Below, in pieces: positions 7,271-15,022 of a DNA stretch of 16,897 bases; the stretch's first letter is position 1, and every line of letters starts with the position of its first letter. Source of the DNA: a candidate division BRC1 bacterium ADurb.BinA292 (lineage in GTDB: Bacteria; Sumerlaeota; Sumerlaeia; MVZB01); assembly GCA_002068205.1 (NCBI GenBank), contig MVZB01000046.1, forward strand, positions 1 to 16,897, read 5' to 3'. Below the pieces are notes generated by a model that saw only the letters and a list, made by a program, of their open reading frames with translations, made no database searches and was not told the DNA's origin. The translations under genes and the position numbers were made by a program.

Positions 7271-10200
7271 ATGCGATTCATGCCATTTTCCTCCGCCAGA
7301 GGCCGGCCGGCGATGGGGCTGGTTCTGCTCTTTGCCGGCTGGCTGTGGCCCGCCCCCGCGGCCAACGCCCGTGTCTGGCACGTGGACGACGACGACGCCG
7401 ATCAGCCGGCGGCCGACTTTGCCACCATTCAGGCCGGCATCGACGCCGCCGCCGAGGGCGATACGCTCGTCGTTCATCCCGGCCGCTACTTCGAGGTCCT
7501 GCGCCTCGCCGACAAGAACCTGCATATCCGCGGCGCCGATCCTACTTCGCCGGCAATCGTCGAAGCGACGCAGATCGACGCCCAACTGGTCGATTCGGTC
7601 GTCGTGTTCTCCGGCCGCGTCGGCCCGGCGACAATCCTCGAGGGGCTGACCCTGTTGAACGGCTCGGCGCAGGATGGCGGCGGGCTGCGCAGCGCCGGGG
7701 ACCGGCCCACCTCGCCGACGATCCGCAATAACATCATCCGGCTCAATTTCGCAATCGACCGCGGCGGCGGCATCTTCCGCTGCGACGGCCTCATCGAACG
7801 CAACCGGATCGAATCCAACGAGGCCGACCGCGGCGGCGCGATTCAGGGCTGCGCCGGCGTCGTCCGCGCCAATACCCTGTCGGACAACGTCGCCCGGCTG
7901 GGCGGCGCCGCCGCCGAGTGCCCCGCCGCCTTCGAGTCCAACGTCTTGCGCCGCAACGAGGCGCGCCTCCAGGCCGGCGCGCTTTATCGCTGCTCCGGCC
8001 CGATCCGCGACAACGCCTTCATCGCCAATTCCAGCGCCGAGGACGGCGGGGCGCTGCATTCCTGCCACGGACTCATCGAAAACAATCGCTTTCTCCACAA
8101 TCTCGCGCGCCAGGGGGGAGCGATTTTCGGCTGCAACGGCACGATCCGCGGCAACCACGTCGAGAAGAACCGCGGCAACCTGGGCGCCGGCGTGATGCAG
8201 TGCCACGGCCTGATCGAGCACAACCTCCTCGTCGCCAACGTGGCGCTCCAGATGGGCGGCGGCCTGGCGGTGTGCGGCGGCACGATCCGGCTCAATCTGA
8301 TCGAGGGCAACGTCGCCCTGGCGGCGGGGGGCGGCCTGGCCCAGACGACCGCCGTGGTCGAGTTCAATCAGATCAGCGACAATCACGCGCCGCGCGGCGC
8401 CGGCCTCGCCCGCTGCTCGGGCAAGGTCCGCCGCAATCGCATCGAGCGCAACTACGCCGAGCAGGCCGGCGGCGCGATCGAGGAGTCCTTCCTTGAACTC
8501 GACAGCAATCTGATCCGCGGCAACGGCGCCCCCCGCGGCGGCGCGCTCTACGCCTGCGGCGGCACGGTGCAGAACAACACCTTCGTCGCCAACTGGTGCG
8601 ACGACGGTCAGGCCGTCATCGATATCGCCACCCGGCCGATGATGTTCCGCAACAACATCGTGGCGTTCGCCAATGGAGCCGCCCTGCGAATTCCCGCCGG
8701 CGAGCCGATCGCGCTGGTCAGCCGCCATAACCTGTTCCATGAGATCGCGGGGCTGCTGCTGCTGACGCCCGACGGCGCGGCGCACCTCCAGCCGGAGCAG
8801 CTTGATCAACTCCACGACTGGAGCGACGGGAACCGGACGGGCGACCCGCGATTCGTCGACGCCGGCGGCAAGGACGGCGATCCCGCCCTCGGGGACGACG
8901 ATGATTTCCGGCTGACCCTCGATTCGCCGGCCATCGATGCCGGCCTGCCCGGCGTGCTGCTGAACCTGCCCGCGCTCGACCTGTCCGGCGCCGCCCGATT
9001 GGCCGGCGATGCCGTCGACCTGGGCGCCTACGAATGGGGCGCGGCGCCCGACAGCGACGGCGACGGCCTGGACGACGACCGCGAACTGGCGCTGGGCGCC
9101 GACCCCACGCGGATCGATTCGGACGGCGACGGCGCCGACGACAGCTTCGAATGGCTGCGCGGCACGCCCCCCGGCGTTGCGGGGACACCCGTTGGCCTGG
9201 AAGTCGCGCCCGGCGACGACGTCCAGCTCGCGATTGCGATGGCCTACGAAGGCGAACGAATTCGCATCGCGCCCGGCGTGTACTACGAAACGCTCGACAG
9301 CCAGGGCAAGAACCTGCATCTGACCGGCTGGGACCCGGGCAGCGCGCAAACGCGCGATGCAACCGTGATCGACGCGACCGGGCGCGGCCCCGTGCTCAAG
9401 CTGGCGGGCACGGAGGACCGGCGCTTCATCCTCGCGGGCCTGACGCTGCGCCGGGGCTACGCCGTTCAGCATTCCGGCATCGACGGGCGGGAGGCCGCGC
9501 CCGTGCTGCGCAACCTGGCCATCCGCGACTGCCGAACCACGGGGGGCGCCACCGTGGCCCAGTGCAACGGGCCGATCGTCGATTGCGAATTCAGCGGCAA
9601 TCAGGCCGTGATCGGCGCCGCGCTGTGGCAGTGCCACGGCGACATTCGCGGCAATCAATTCATCGGCAATCGCGCCGTCGATGGGGGCGCCCTGGCCAAC
9701 TGCAACGGCCCGATCGAGGACAACCTGTTCGACGACAATCACGCGATCGACGAAGGGGGCGCGCTCTATGTCTGCAACGGCCCGGTCGTTCGCGGAAACC
9801 GGTTCATCCGCAATCAGGCTCTTTTCGGCGGCGCGATTTACCGCGGCTCGAGCCGCGTCATTGAAAATGAATTCATTGCCAATATCGGGCGCCGCGGCGG
9901 CGGCGCGATCCAGTTCGTCTCCGGCGTGATCAGCGATAATTATTGCGAGGATAATTTCGCCAATTTCGGCGCGGCGTTCTCCACCTGCAACGGCGAAATC
10001 CGCCGCAACACCTTCATCAACAACCGCGCCCACGTGCAGGGTGGTGCGCTCTATTCCTGTTCCGGCGAGATCAAGCAGAACCAGATGGACGGCAATTCCG
10101 CGTATCAGGGCGGTGCACTCTATTCCTGTTCCGGCGAGATCGCCTTCAACAGCCTGCGCCGCAATGAGGCCGTCCGCGAAGGGGGCGCCCTCTATGACTG

Positions 10201-11425
10201 CTCGGGAAGGATCCGCGGCAATCGCATCGAGGACAACCTGGCGCAATACGGCGGCGCGATCTGGTTCTCCTCCGCCATCTTCGAAAACAATGACGTGATA
10301 GGCAATATGGCGACCCGCCAGGCCGGCGGCATCGGCGACTCGACCAGCGTGTTCCGCCGTAACGTCGTCATGAACAACAGCTCGGAAGAAGCTGGCGCGT
10401 TCCTCCGCTTCGACGGCGATATTCAGCACAATGTGATTCGCGGCAATTCAGCCGTGCGCGAGGGGGGCGCCCTGCGCGACTGCCGCGGCCGGGTAATGAA
10501 CAATCTGATCGAGGGGAACCGGGCCTGGCGCGGCGGCGCCATGCAGGGCTGCTCCGCCGATGTCATTAATAATACGTTCATTGGCAATCAGGCGATCCCC
10601 GGCCCGGCGGGCGAGCCGGTGCAGGGAGGCGCCCTGCACAACGCCTCCGGCCGAATCATTAACAATATTTTTCAGGCGAACGGCCACATCGCGCTCTACA
10701 GCGGCGATCCCGATCCCCCGCGCCCCGGCGAGCAGACGCCTGCTCCCGTTGTGCCGCGCGAGCTGCGCCGCAATCTCTTCTTCGCCCACTACGAAGCGAT
10801 CTATGGCACGCTCGCCGGACTCCGCGTGACCTCCGCCTCCGGCCTCGACGACGTGCTCCCCCACAGCCGGGAGAACTGGGAGGGCGACCCGCTGCTGGAG
10901 GACGCCGACGGACCCGACGGCGATCCCGCCACGTTCGCCGACAACCGGCCGTGGCTCGCGCCGGGGTCGCCCGCGATCGATGCCGGCGACGACGGCGTCA
11001 ATCCGGCCGGCGCCGATCTCGCCGGCGGACCCCGCTATCACGCCGCGCTGGCCGCGGAGAGCGTGATCGACCTTGGGGCCTATGAATTCTTCGGCGTCGT
11101 GATCTCGGCCCACGGCTCGTTCGCGGATCTCCGCCCCGGGTCCAGCTTCACCGTTGAATGGCTCTGCAGTCCCGCGGCCGGCAGCGCCGTGCGCTTCGAA
11201 CTGCTGCGCTTCGGCGCCGTCGTCGCCGATCTCGGAACGGACTGGAGTCCGCTCGGACGCCATGCCGTCACGCTCCGGATCCCCAAGAATCTGCCCGCCG
11301 GCGAAGGCTACCAGCTTCGCGTGTCAAGCCTGTGGAATCCGGTGTATGAGGACACCGTGCCGCGCGATGGATTCGCGCTCAAGGCCGAGCGCAACGCGGC
11401 CGCCGACTGGAGGCAATATTATTAA
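7271..11425 (+). CDS. Large secreted right-handed beta-helix protein with two cysteine-ladder repeat blocks
   Basis: A 1384-residue protein. A signal peptide spans residues 1-33 (cleavage near ANA-R), so it acts outside the cytoplasm. VWHVDDDD then opens a parallel beta-helix cap, with DFATIQAGIDAAAEGDTL at about 49-66. Coils of 23-24 residues with consensus GGAL..C.G.I..N.I..N.A run from about 165 to 450 and again from about 759 to 1140. Each block is followed by SPAIDAG and DLGAYE motifs (about 552-591 and 1240-1274). Between the blocks lie two DSDGDG calcium-type loops (594-632). A beta-sandwich-like domain ends the protein (about 1275-1384). Twenty cysteines share the same coil position. 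GGA(L/I) and FxxN repeats recall chlamydial Pmp proteins, but no autotransporter barrel or sorting signal is present. Role unknown: surface structure, adhesion or polysaccharide binding are possible. No strong RBS is visible; ATG 7280 and 7313 are alternative starts. Confidence 0.88.
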   Translation: MRFMPFSSARGRPAMGLVLLFAGWLWPAPAANARVWHVDDDDADQPAADFATIQAGIDAAAEGDTLVVHPGRYFEVLRLADKNLHIRGADPTSPAIVEATQIDAQLVDSVVVFSGRVGPATILEGLTLLNGSAQDGGGLRSAGDRPTSPTIRNNIIRLNFAIDRGGGIFRCDGLIERNRIESNEADRGGAIQGCAGVVRANTLSDNVARLGGAAAECPAAFESNVLRRNEARLQAGALYRCSGPIRDNAFIANSSAEDGGALHSCHGLIENNRFLHNLARQGGAIFGCNGTIRGNHVEKNRGNLGAGVMQCHGLIEHNLLVANVALQMGGGLAVCGGTIRLNLIEGNVALAAGGGLAQTTAVVEFNQISDNHAPRGAGLARCSGKVRRNRIERNYAEQAGGAIEESFLELDSNLIRGNGAPRGGALYACGGTVQNNTFVANWCDDGQAVIDIATRPMMFRNNIVAFANGAALRIPAGEPIALVSRHNLFHEIAGLLLLTPDGAAHLQPEQLDQLHDWSDGNRTGDPRFVDAGGKDGDPALGDDDDFRLTLDSPAIDAGLPGVLLNLPALDLSGAARLAGDAVDLGAYEWGAAPDSDGDGLDDDRELALGADPTRIDSDGDGADDSFEWLRGTPPGVAGTPVGLEVAPGDDVQLAIAMAYEGERIRIAPGVYYETLDSQGKNLHLTGWDPGSAQTRDATVIDATGRGPVLKLAGTEDRRFILAGLTLRRGYAVQHSGIDGREAAPVLRNLAIRDCRTTGGATVAQCNGPIVDCEFSGNQAVIGAALWQCHGDIRGNQFIGNRAVDGGALANCNGPIEDNLFDDNHAIDEGGALYVCNGPVVRGNRFIRNQALFGGAIYRGSSRVIENEFIANIGRRGGGAIQFVSGVISDNYCEDNFANFGAAFSTCNGEIRRNTFINNRAHVQGGALYSCSGEIKQNQMDGNSAYQGGALYSCSGEIAFNSLRRNEAVREGGALYDCSGRIRGNRIEDNLAQYGGAIWFSSAIFENNDVIGNMATRQAGGIGDSTSVFRRNVVMNNSSEEAGAFLRFDGDIQHNVIRGNSAVREGGALRDCRGRVMNNLIEGNRAWRGGAMQGCSADVINNTFIGNQAIPGPAGEPVQGGALHNASGRIINNIFQANGHIALYSGDPDPPRPGEQTPAPVVPRELRRNLFFAHYEAIYGTLAGLRVTSASGLDDVLPHSRENWEGDPLLEDADGPDGDPATFADNRPWLAPGSPAIDAGDDGVNPAGADLAGGPRYHAALAAESVIDLGAYEFFGVVISAHGSFADLRPGSSFTVEWLCSPAAGSAVRFELLRFGAVVADLGTDWSPLGRHAVTLRIPKNLPAGEGYQLRVSSLWNPVYEDTVPRDGFALKAERNAAADWRQYY
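7763..8600 (+). repeat. First beta-helix coil block (12 coils of 23-24 codons)
   Basis: Coding repeat within the beta-helix gene. Twelve consecutive coils begin with a GGx motif. Cysteines fall at residues 171, 194, 217, 241, 265, 288, 311, 335, 382 and 429, always the seventh residue of the coil. Two coils (those at 359 and 406) lack it. Coil length alternates irregularly between 23 and 24 residues. Confidence 0.85.
9545..10690 (+). repeat. Second beta-helix coil block (about 16 coils)
   Basis: Coding repeat within the same gene. Coil cysteines are at residues 765, 788, 811, 835, 906, 930, 953, 977, 1071 and 1094. Coils at 859, 883, 1000, 1025 and 1048 carry other residues there, and the last coil has Ala. 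Extra cysteines occur at 755, 778 and 898. Two neighbouring coils, at 10040-10072 and 10109-10141, match at 31 of 33 nt. Confidence 0.85.
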
Positions 11426-11925
11426 TTTTCGGCGCGCGCTTCGTCCCCCGGCGCTTGCGCCTTGTCCCCGCGCGCGGCGGCCGGCTCGCCGCTGTGGCTG
11501 CGCAGGCGGATGATGTCGTCATCAAGCTGGCGGATCAACCAGCCCAGCATATCCCGCACAGCCGGCGTCTGGATATCCGCCAGCTCGCGCCGATACCGCT
11601 CGCGCTGGGCGGTCAATTCATCGATCAGGCTGTTCAAGATGAAATCCAATGCGAGATAGTTCCATTCGGCAATCCGCGGCGGAATCGGCTGCGTCTGTGC
11701 GATGCCGCCGTGCTCCGCGATCCATTCCGCCAGGCGGTCGGCGGCGCGGTGGTCCGCCTCGGCGATCCGCCGCAGATCCTCCAGCGCCCACTCCATCTTT
11801 TCCGGCACGTAGGGCCGGGCATCGAGCGCATAGCGCGCGAGCGACATGAACCGGTCGTTGAACGCGCGATTCAGTGCCGCCAGTTCATGGGCCTTGAGCT
11901 CCGGCGCCGTCATGGCTCGATCCAT
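11422..11925 (-). CDS. Small alpha-helical protein, probable degenerate ferritin-like fold
   Basis: A 167-residue protein with no signal peptide or membrane segment. It appears to be four long amphipathic helices plus a polar tail rich in Ala, Gly, Asp and Glu. Its first half follows the bacterioferritin/Dps-like pattern: LNRAFNDRFMSLARYALDAR corresponds to helix A and IAEADHRAADRLAEWI to helix B, with ExxH (EADH) kept. The helix A metal Glu seems to be Arg, and the usual E..H in the last helix reads DDDI, so a normal di-iron site looks unlikely. It begins 14 nt after the nuoN stop on the same strand, so it is probably the last gene of that transcript. ATG 11913 is an alternative start, because GAGAGG lies too close to ATG 11925. 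The coding call is strong; the family call is tentative and function unknown. Confidence 0.75.
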   Translation of the reverse strand: MDRAMTAPELKAHELAALNRAFNDRFMSLARYALDARPYVPEKMEWALEDLRRIAEADHRAADRLAEWIAEHGGIAQTQPIPPRIAEWNYLALDFILNSLIDELTAQRERYRRELADIQTPAVRDMLGWLIRQLDDDIIRLRSHSGEPAAARGDKAQAPGDEARAEN

Positions 11926-11939
11926 TCCTCTCGCCCGCC

Positions 11940-13436
11940 TTACAGAATATCAACCAGCCGCAGGACCGGCGTGAAAAACAGCAACGCGACCGTCGGGACG
12001 GCGAACAGCAGCGCGTAGAGCCGGTCGGCGGCGTTCAGATCAATCGGCTCCCGGCTCGCGGGCCGCTCGAGCGCCATCGCGCGCATGATTTTCATGTAAT
12101 AATAAAGCGAGACCGCGCTGTTGAGGACGCCGAAAATCGCCAGCGCGAGATAAGCATAGCCGGCCGCCGCGGCGCCCCCCTCCAGCCCGGCCATGCCGGC
12201 GCTCAGCACGACTTCGAACAGCCGCAGCTTCGCCACGAACCCCGCCGTCGGCGGCAGGCCCGTCAGCGAAATCAGGAAAATAAACATCACGCCGCCCAGA
12301 AACGGCGAGCGCCACGCCGCGCCGCGGAAGGAATCGAGCTCCGCGCTCCCCGTCTGTTCGATCAGTACGATCGCGCACCAGAACGCGCCCAGGTTCATGA
12401 ACAGGTAGATCACGAAGTAGAACAGAATTGTCTCCGCCGCATCCGGCGAAAAAACCGTAAAGCCCATCAGCAGATAGCCCGCATGGGCAATCGACGAATA
12501 GGCCAGCAGGCGCTTGATGTCGGTCTGACGCAGGGCAATGAAATTACCGACGAGCATCGTAACCGCAGCCAGAATTCCAAACAGCAGCGCCAGCTGCCCG
12601 GAGCCGGTCAGCGTCGCGAATGCCGCGGGCGCTTCGAACACCGGCAGCAGCACGCGCATCAGCGCCGCGAAGCCCGCCGCCTTGGAAACGACGGCCAGAT
12701 ACGCGGTCACCGGCGTCGGCGCGCCCTGATAAACGTCGGGGCACCAGAAATGAAACGGAACCATCGCCATTTTGAAGCCGAAGCCGACCAGCACGAGCAG
12801 CAGGGCCAGCGTGAAGGCCAGCCTGTTCGGCGGCCCGGCCGCCAGCGCGGCGGCCGCTGTGGAAATCGAGGTCGTCCCGGTCATGCCGTAAAGATAACCG
12901 AATCCGAACAGCATGATGCCGGAAGCGACGGCCCCGTAGAGGAGATATTTGAGCGCGGCTTCGGCCGACCGCCGTTCGTGCTTGACGTATCCGGCCAGCA
13001 CATAGGACGAGATCGACAGCGTTTCCAGCGCGAGAACCAGCAGAATAATGTTATCGGCGGCAGCGAGCAGGCAGGCCCCGAGCGTTGCGCCGAGCACCAG
13101 CGCATGGAATTCCCCCTGCCGGTAGCCAATCGTTTCGCGGCTGCGCAGCGAGAACAGGATCGTCGACGCCGCCCCGGTAAGGAACAACAACTTGAAGACG
13201 CGCGCCAGCCCGTCCCGCGCCAGCATGCCGCCGAAATCGCCCCCCGTGCCCGCCGGTGTCGCCGCCGTCAGCATCAAGCCCCACACCACCGCCAGCAAGG
13301 CCAGCGCCGCCGTCACCTGCCGACCGCGCGCCGCCGGCGTCAGCATGTCTGCCAGAATAACCGCGCAGATGCCAACGCCGAGGATCAGCTCGGGCAGCGT
13401 GGCCATTAGATTGTGCAACAGTTCATTGACCGTCAT
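11940..13436 (-). CDS. nuoN: NADH-quinone oxidoreductase subunit N
   Basis: A 498-residue polytopic membrane protein of the antiporter-like (Mrp-related) family, one of the proton-pumping subunits of respiratory complex I. Landmarks: LALETLSISSYVLAGY with Glu138, Lys163 in AALKYLLYG, Lys222 in GFGFKMAMVPFHFWCPDVYQGAP, and SKAAGFAALMR with Lys252. These are the charged residues along the membrane proton path. Length is normal for the family. The start lies 8 nt after the nuoM stop, with AGG 8 nt upstream overlapping that stop codon. The order nuoL-nuoM-nuoN is the usual end of a nuo operon. Here it is followed by a small ferritin-like gene 14 nt downstream. Confidence 0.97.
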   Translation of the reverse strand: MTVNELLHNLMATLPELILGVGICAVILADMLTPAARGRQVTAALALLAVVWGLMLTAATPAGTGGDFGGMLARDGLARVFKLLFLTGAASTILFSLRSRETIGYRQGEFHALVLGATLGACLLAAADNIILLVLALETLSISSYVLAGYVKHERRSAEAALKYLLYGAVASGIMLFGFGYLYGMTGTTSISTAAAALAAGPPNRLAFTLALLLVLVGFGFKMAMVPFHFWCPDVYQGAPTPVTAYLAVVSKAAGFAALMRVLLPVFEAPAAFATLTGSGQLALLFGILAAVTMLVGNFIALRQTDIKRLLAYSSIAHAGYLLMGFTVFSPDAAETILFYFVIYLFMNLGAFWCAIVLIEQTGSAELDSFRGAAWRSPFLGGVMFIFLISLTGLPPTAGFVAKLRLFEVVLSAGMAGLEGGAAAAGYAYLALAIFGVLNSAVSLYYYMKIMRAMALERPASREPIDLNAADRLYALLFAVPTVALLFFTPVLRLVDIL

Positions 13437-13444
13437 CGCCGTGC

Positions 13445-14971
13445 CTATCGGAACAGCGTCATGAAGACCGCCGTCGAAGTGTGATAAATGTTAATGGCAA
13501 TCGAGGGGAGCACCCCAAGCAGGATCGCGACCGCGGCCAGGGGAACGAGCGAAATCGCCTCCCAGCGGTTGACATCCGCGAAGCCGGCGTGCTCTTCTCT
13601 TTTCGGGCCGAGATAAACGCGCTGCATCGTCCACAGAATGTAGCCGGCGGTCAGCAGCATGCCGATCGTCGCGATGCCGGCGATCCATGGGCTGTAGGTG
13701 AACGCGCCCAGGAACACCATCACCTCGCCGATGAAGCCGACCATTGACGGCAGACCGAGCGAGGCGAAGAACCCGACGACCGCGAGCGCGAAATAAACCG
13801 GCATCTGCAGCGCGATTCCGCCGAAGCGTTCGATGTCGCGGTGATGCGCGCGCTCGTAAAGGACACCCACTAGCGTGAACATCATCGCCGACGTGATCCC
13901 GTGCGCGAACATCTGGAAGATCGCGCCGTTGACCGCCGCCTCCTTCAGCACGGCGATCCCCAGCAGAACGAATCCCATGTGGCTGACCGAGGAATAGGCG
14001 ACGAGCCGCTTGAAATCCTTCTGTCCCAGCGCGCAGAACGCGCCGTAGATGATATTCACGACTCCCAGCACCGCGAGGAAGAACATCACGGCCTCGTGCG
14101 CGCCGACCTCGGGCAGCAGCGGGTAGTTCAGCCGCAGAATGCCGTAGCCGCCCATCTTGAGCAGCACGCCCGCCAGAATGACGGAAATCGCGGTGGGCGC
14201 CTCGACGTGGGCATCGGGCAGCCATGTGTGGAACGGGAAAATCGGAACCTTGATCGCAAATCCAATGAACAGGCCCCAGAACAGCAGATGCTGGAAGAGC
14301 GTGGGGCCACCGGGCACGCTGAACGGACGCCGCGCGATCAACTCCGGAATATTGAACGCCAGCGCCTCCAATCCAATCGACTTCATCTTGAAATAGTACG
14401 CCAGCATGACCAGCAGGATCAGCACCGAGCCAAGCAGTGTGTAGATAAAGAACTTGATGGCCGCGTATTCCTTGCGCGGCCCGCCCCATATTCCAATGAG
14501 AAAATACATCGGCAGCAGCATGACTTCCCAGAAGACGTAAAACAGGAAGAAATCGAGTGCCATGAAGACTCCGAACATGCCGGTGACCAGCAGCAGATAA
14601 AGCGCGAAAAAGCCCTTGACCTGTTTCTCGATCGGAAAAGCGACGAACGTGGCGAGGAAGGACAACAGGCCGGTCATGACAATCAGCAGGACGGAGAGGC
14701 CGTCAACGCCGAACCGGTAATAGATGTGATACGGCTTGATCCACGGGATCTCGATCAGCGTGCGGGCGTCGTAGCCCGAATAGGCCGTGCCCGCCTGGAT
14801 CGAGCCGGGATCGAAAATGTGCCACAGATAAAGCGTCAGCGCGAAGACTACCCCCGTGAAGCCGACCGCGGTCCAGCGGATCAGGCCGTGGCGTTCACCC
14901 GGCAGCGCCAGCACAATGACCATGCCGACCAGCGGCAGGAAGGTGATCAAACTGAGCAGCATCTGATCCAT
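13445..14971 (-). CDS. nuoM: NADH-quinone oxidoreductase subunit M
   Basis: A 508-residue polytopic antiporter-like subunit of complex I. Landmarks: GVDGLSVLLIVMTG near residue 88, FYVFWEVMLLPMYFLIG with Glu149 (the essential Glu of helix 5), Lys241 in GFAIKVPIFPFHTWLPDAH, Lys270 in GVLLKMGGYG, and KRLVAYSSVSHMGF in the second antiporter half. All residues expected for proton translocation are there. GAGGG lies 9 nt before the ATG and is part of the short intergenic repeat copy C. nuoL is 51 nt upstream and nuoN 8 nt downstream, both on the same strand. Confidence 0.97.
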   Translation of the reverse strand: MDQMLLSLITFLPLVGMVIVLALPGERHGLIRWTAVGFTGVVFALTLYLWHIFDPGSIQAGTAYSGYDARTLIEIPWIKPYHIYYRFGVDGLSVLLIVMTGLLSFLATFVAFPIEKQVKGFFALYLLLVTGMFGVFMALDFFLFYVFWEVMLLPMYFLIGIWGGPRKEYAAIKFFIYTLLGSVLILLVMLAYYFKMKSIGLEALAFNIPELIARRPFSVPGGPTLFQHLLFWGLFIGFAIKVPIFPFHTWLPDAHVEAPTAISVILAGVLLKMGGYGILRLNYPLLPEVGAHEAVMFFLAVLGVVNIIYGAFCALGQKDFKRLVAYSSVSHMGFVLLGIAVLKEAAVNGAIFQMFAHGITSAMMFTLVGVLYERAHHRDIERFGGIALQMPVYFALAVVGFFASLGLPSMVGFIGEVMVFLGAFTYSPWIAGIATIGMLLTAGYILWTMQRVYLGPKREEHAGFADVNRWEAISLVPLAAVAILLGVLPSIAINIYHTSTAVFMTLFR

Positions 14972-14978
14972 ATCGTCA

Positions 14979-14993
14979 GTCCCTCGTCCTCGT
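14979..14993. repeat. Short intergenic repeat, copy C, overlapping the nuoM ribosome binding site
   Basis: This is the identical 15-mer GTCCCTCGTCCTCGT, in the 51-nt nuoL-nuoM gap. On the coding strand it reads ACGAGGACGAGGGAC, and its GAGGG lies 9 nt before the nuoM ATG. It can therefore act as the Shine-Dalgarno sequence. Confidence 0.7.
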
Positions 14994-15022
14994 CCTTTTA
15001 TTCATCCTCAAAGCCCGTCCCA

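Noticed and set aside
7034..10429. 1131-codon open frame on the minus strand opposite the beta-helix gene
   Set aside because: It is very long, but its length follows from GC-rich codons and the regular repeats of the true gene, which leave few stops in antisense. Its translation mirrors the coil period and has no recognisable domain, and the plus frame has a signal peptide and clear family motifs.
9545..10690. Regular 69-72 nt DNA periodicity resembling a repeat array such as CRISPR
   Set aside because: The period is 23-24 codons, substitutions keep the reading frame, and most copies are diverged at DNA level. It is the protein coil repeat, not repeat-spacer DNA.
12483..13409. Long plus-strand frames across the nuo genes (also 13901-15325)
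   Set aside because: These are antisense to nuoN, nuoM and nuoL, which show full family motifs. The plus-strand translations are Gln/Arg-rich shadows with no domain.
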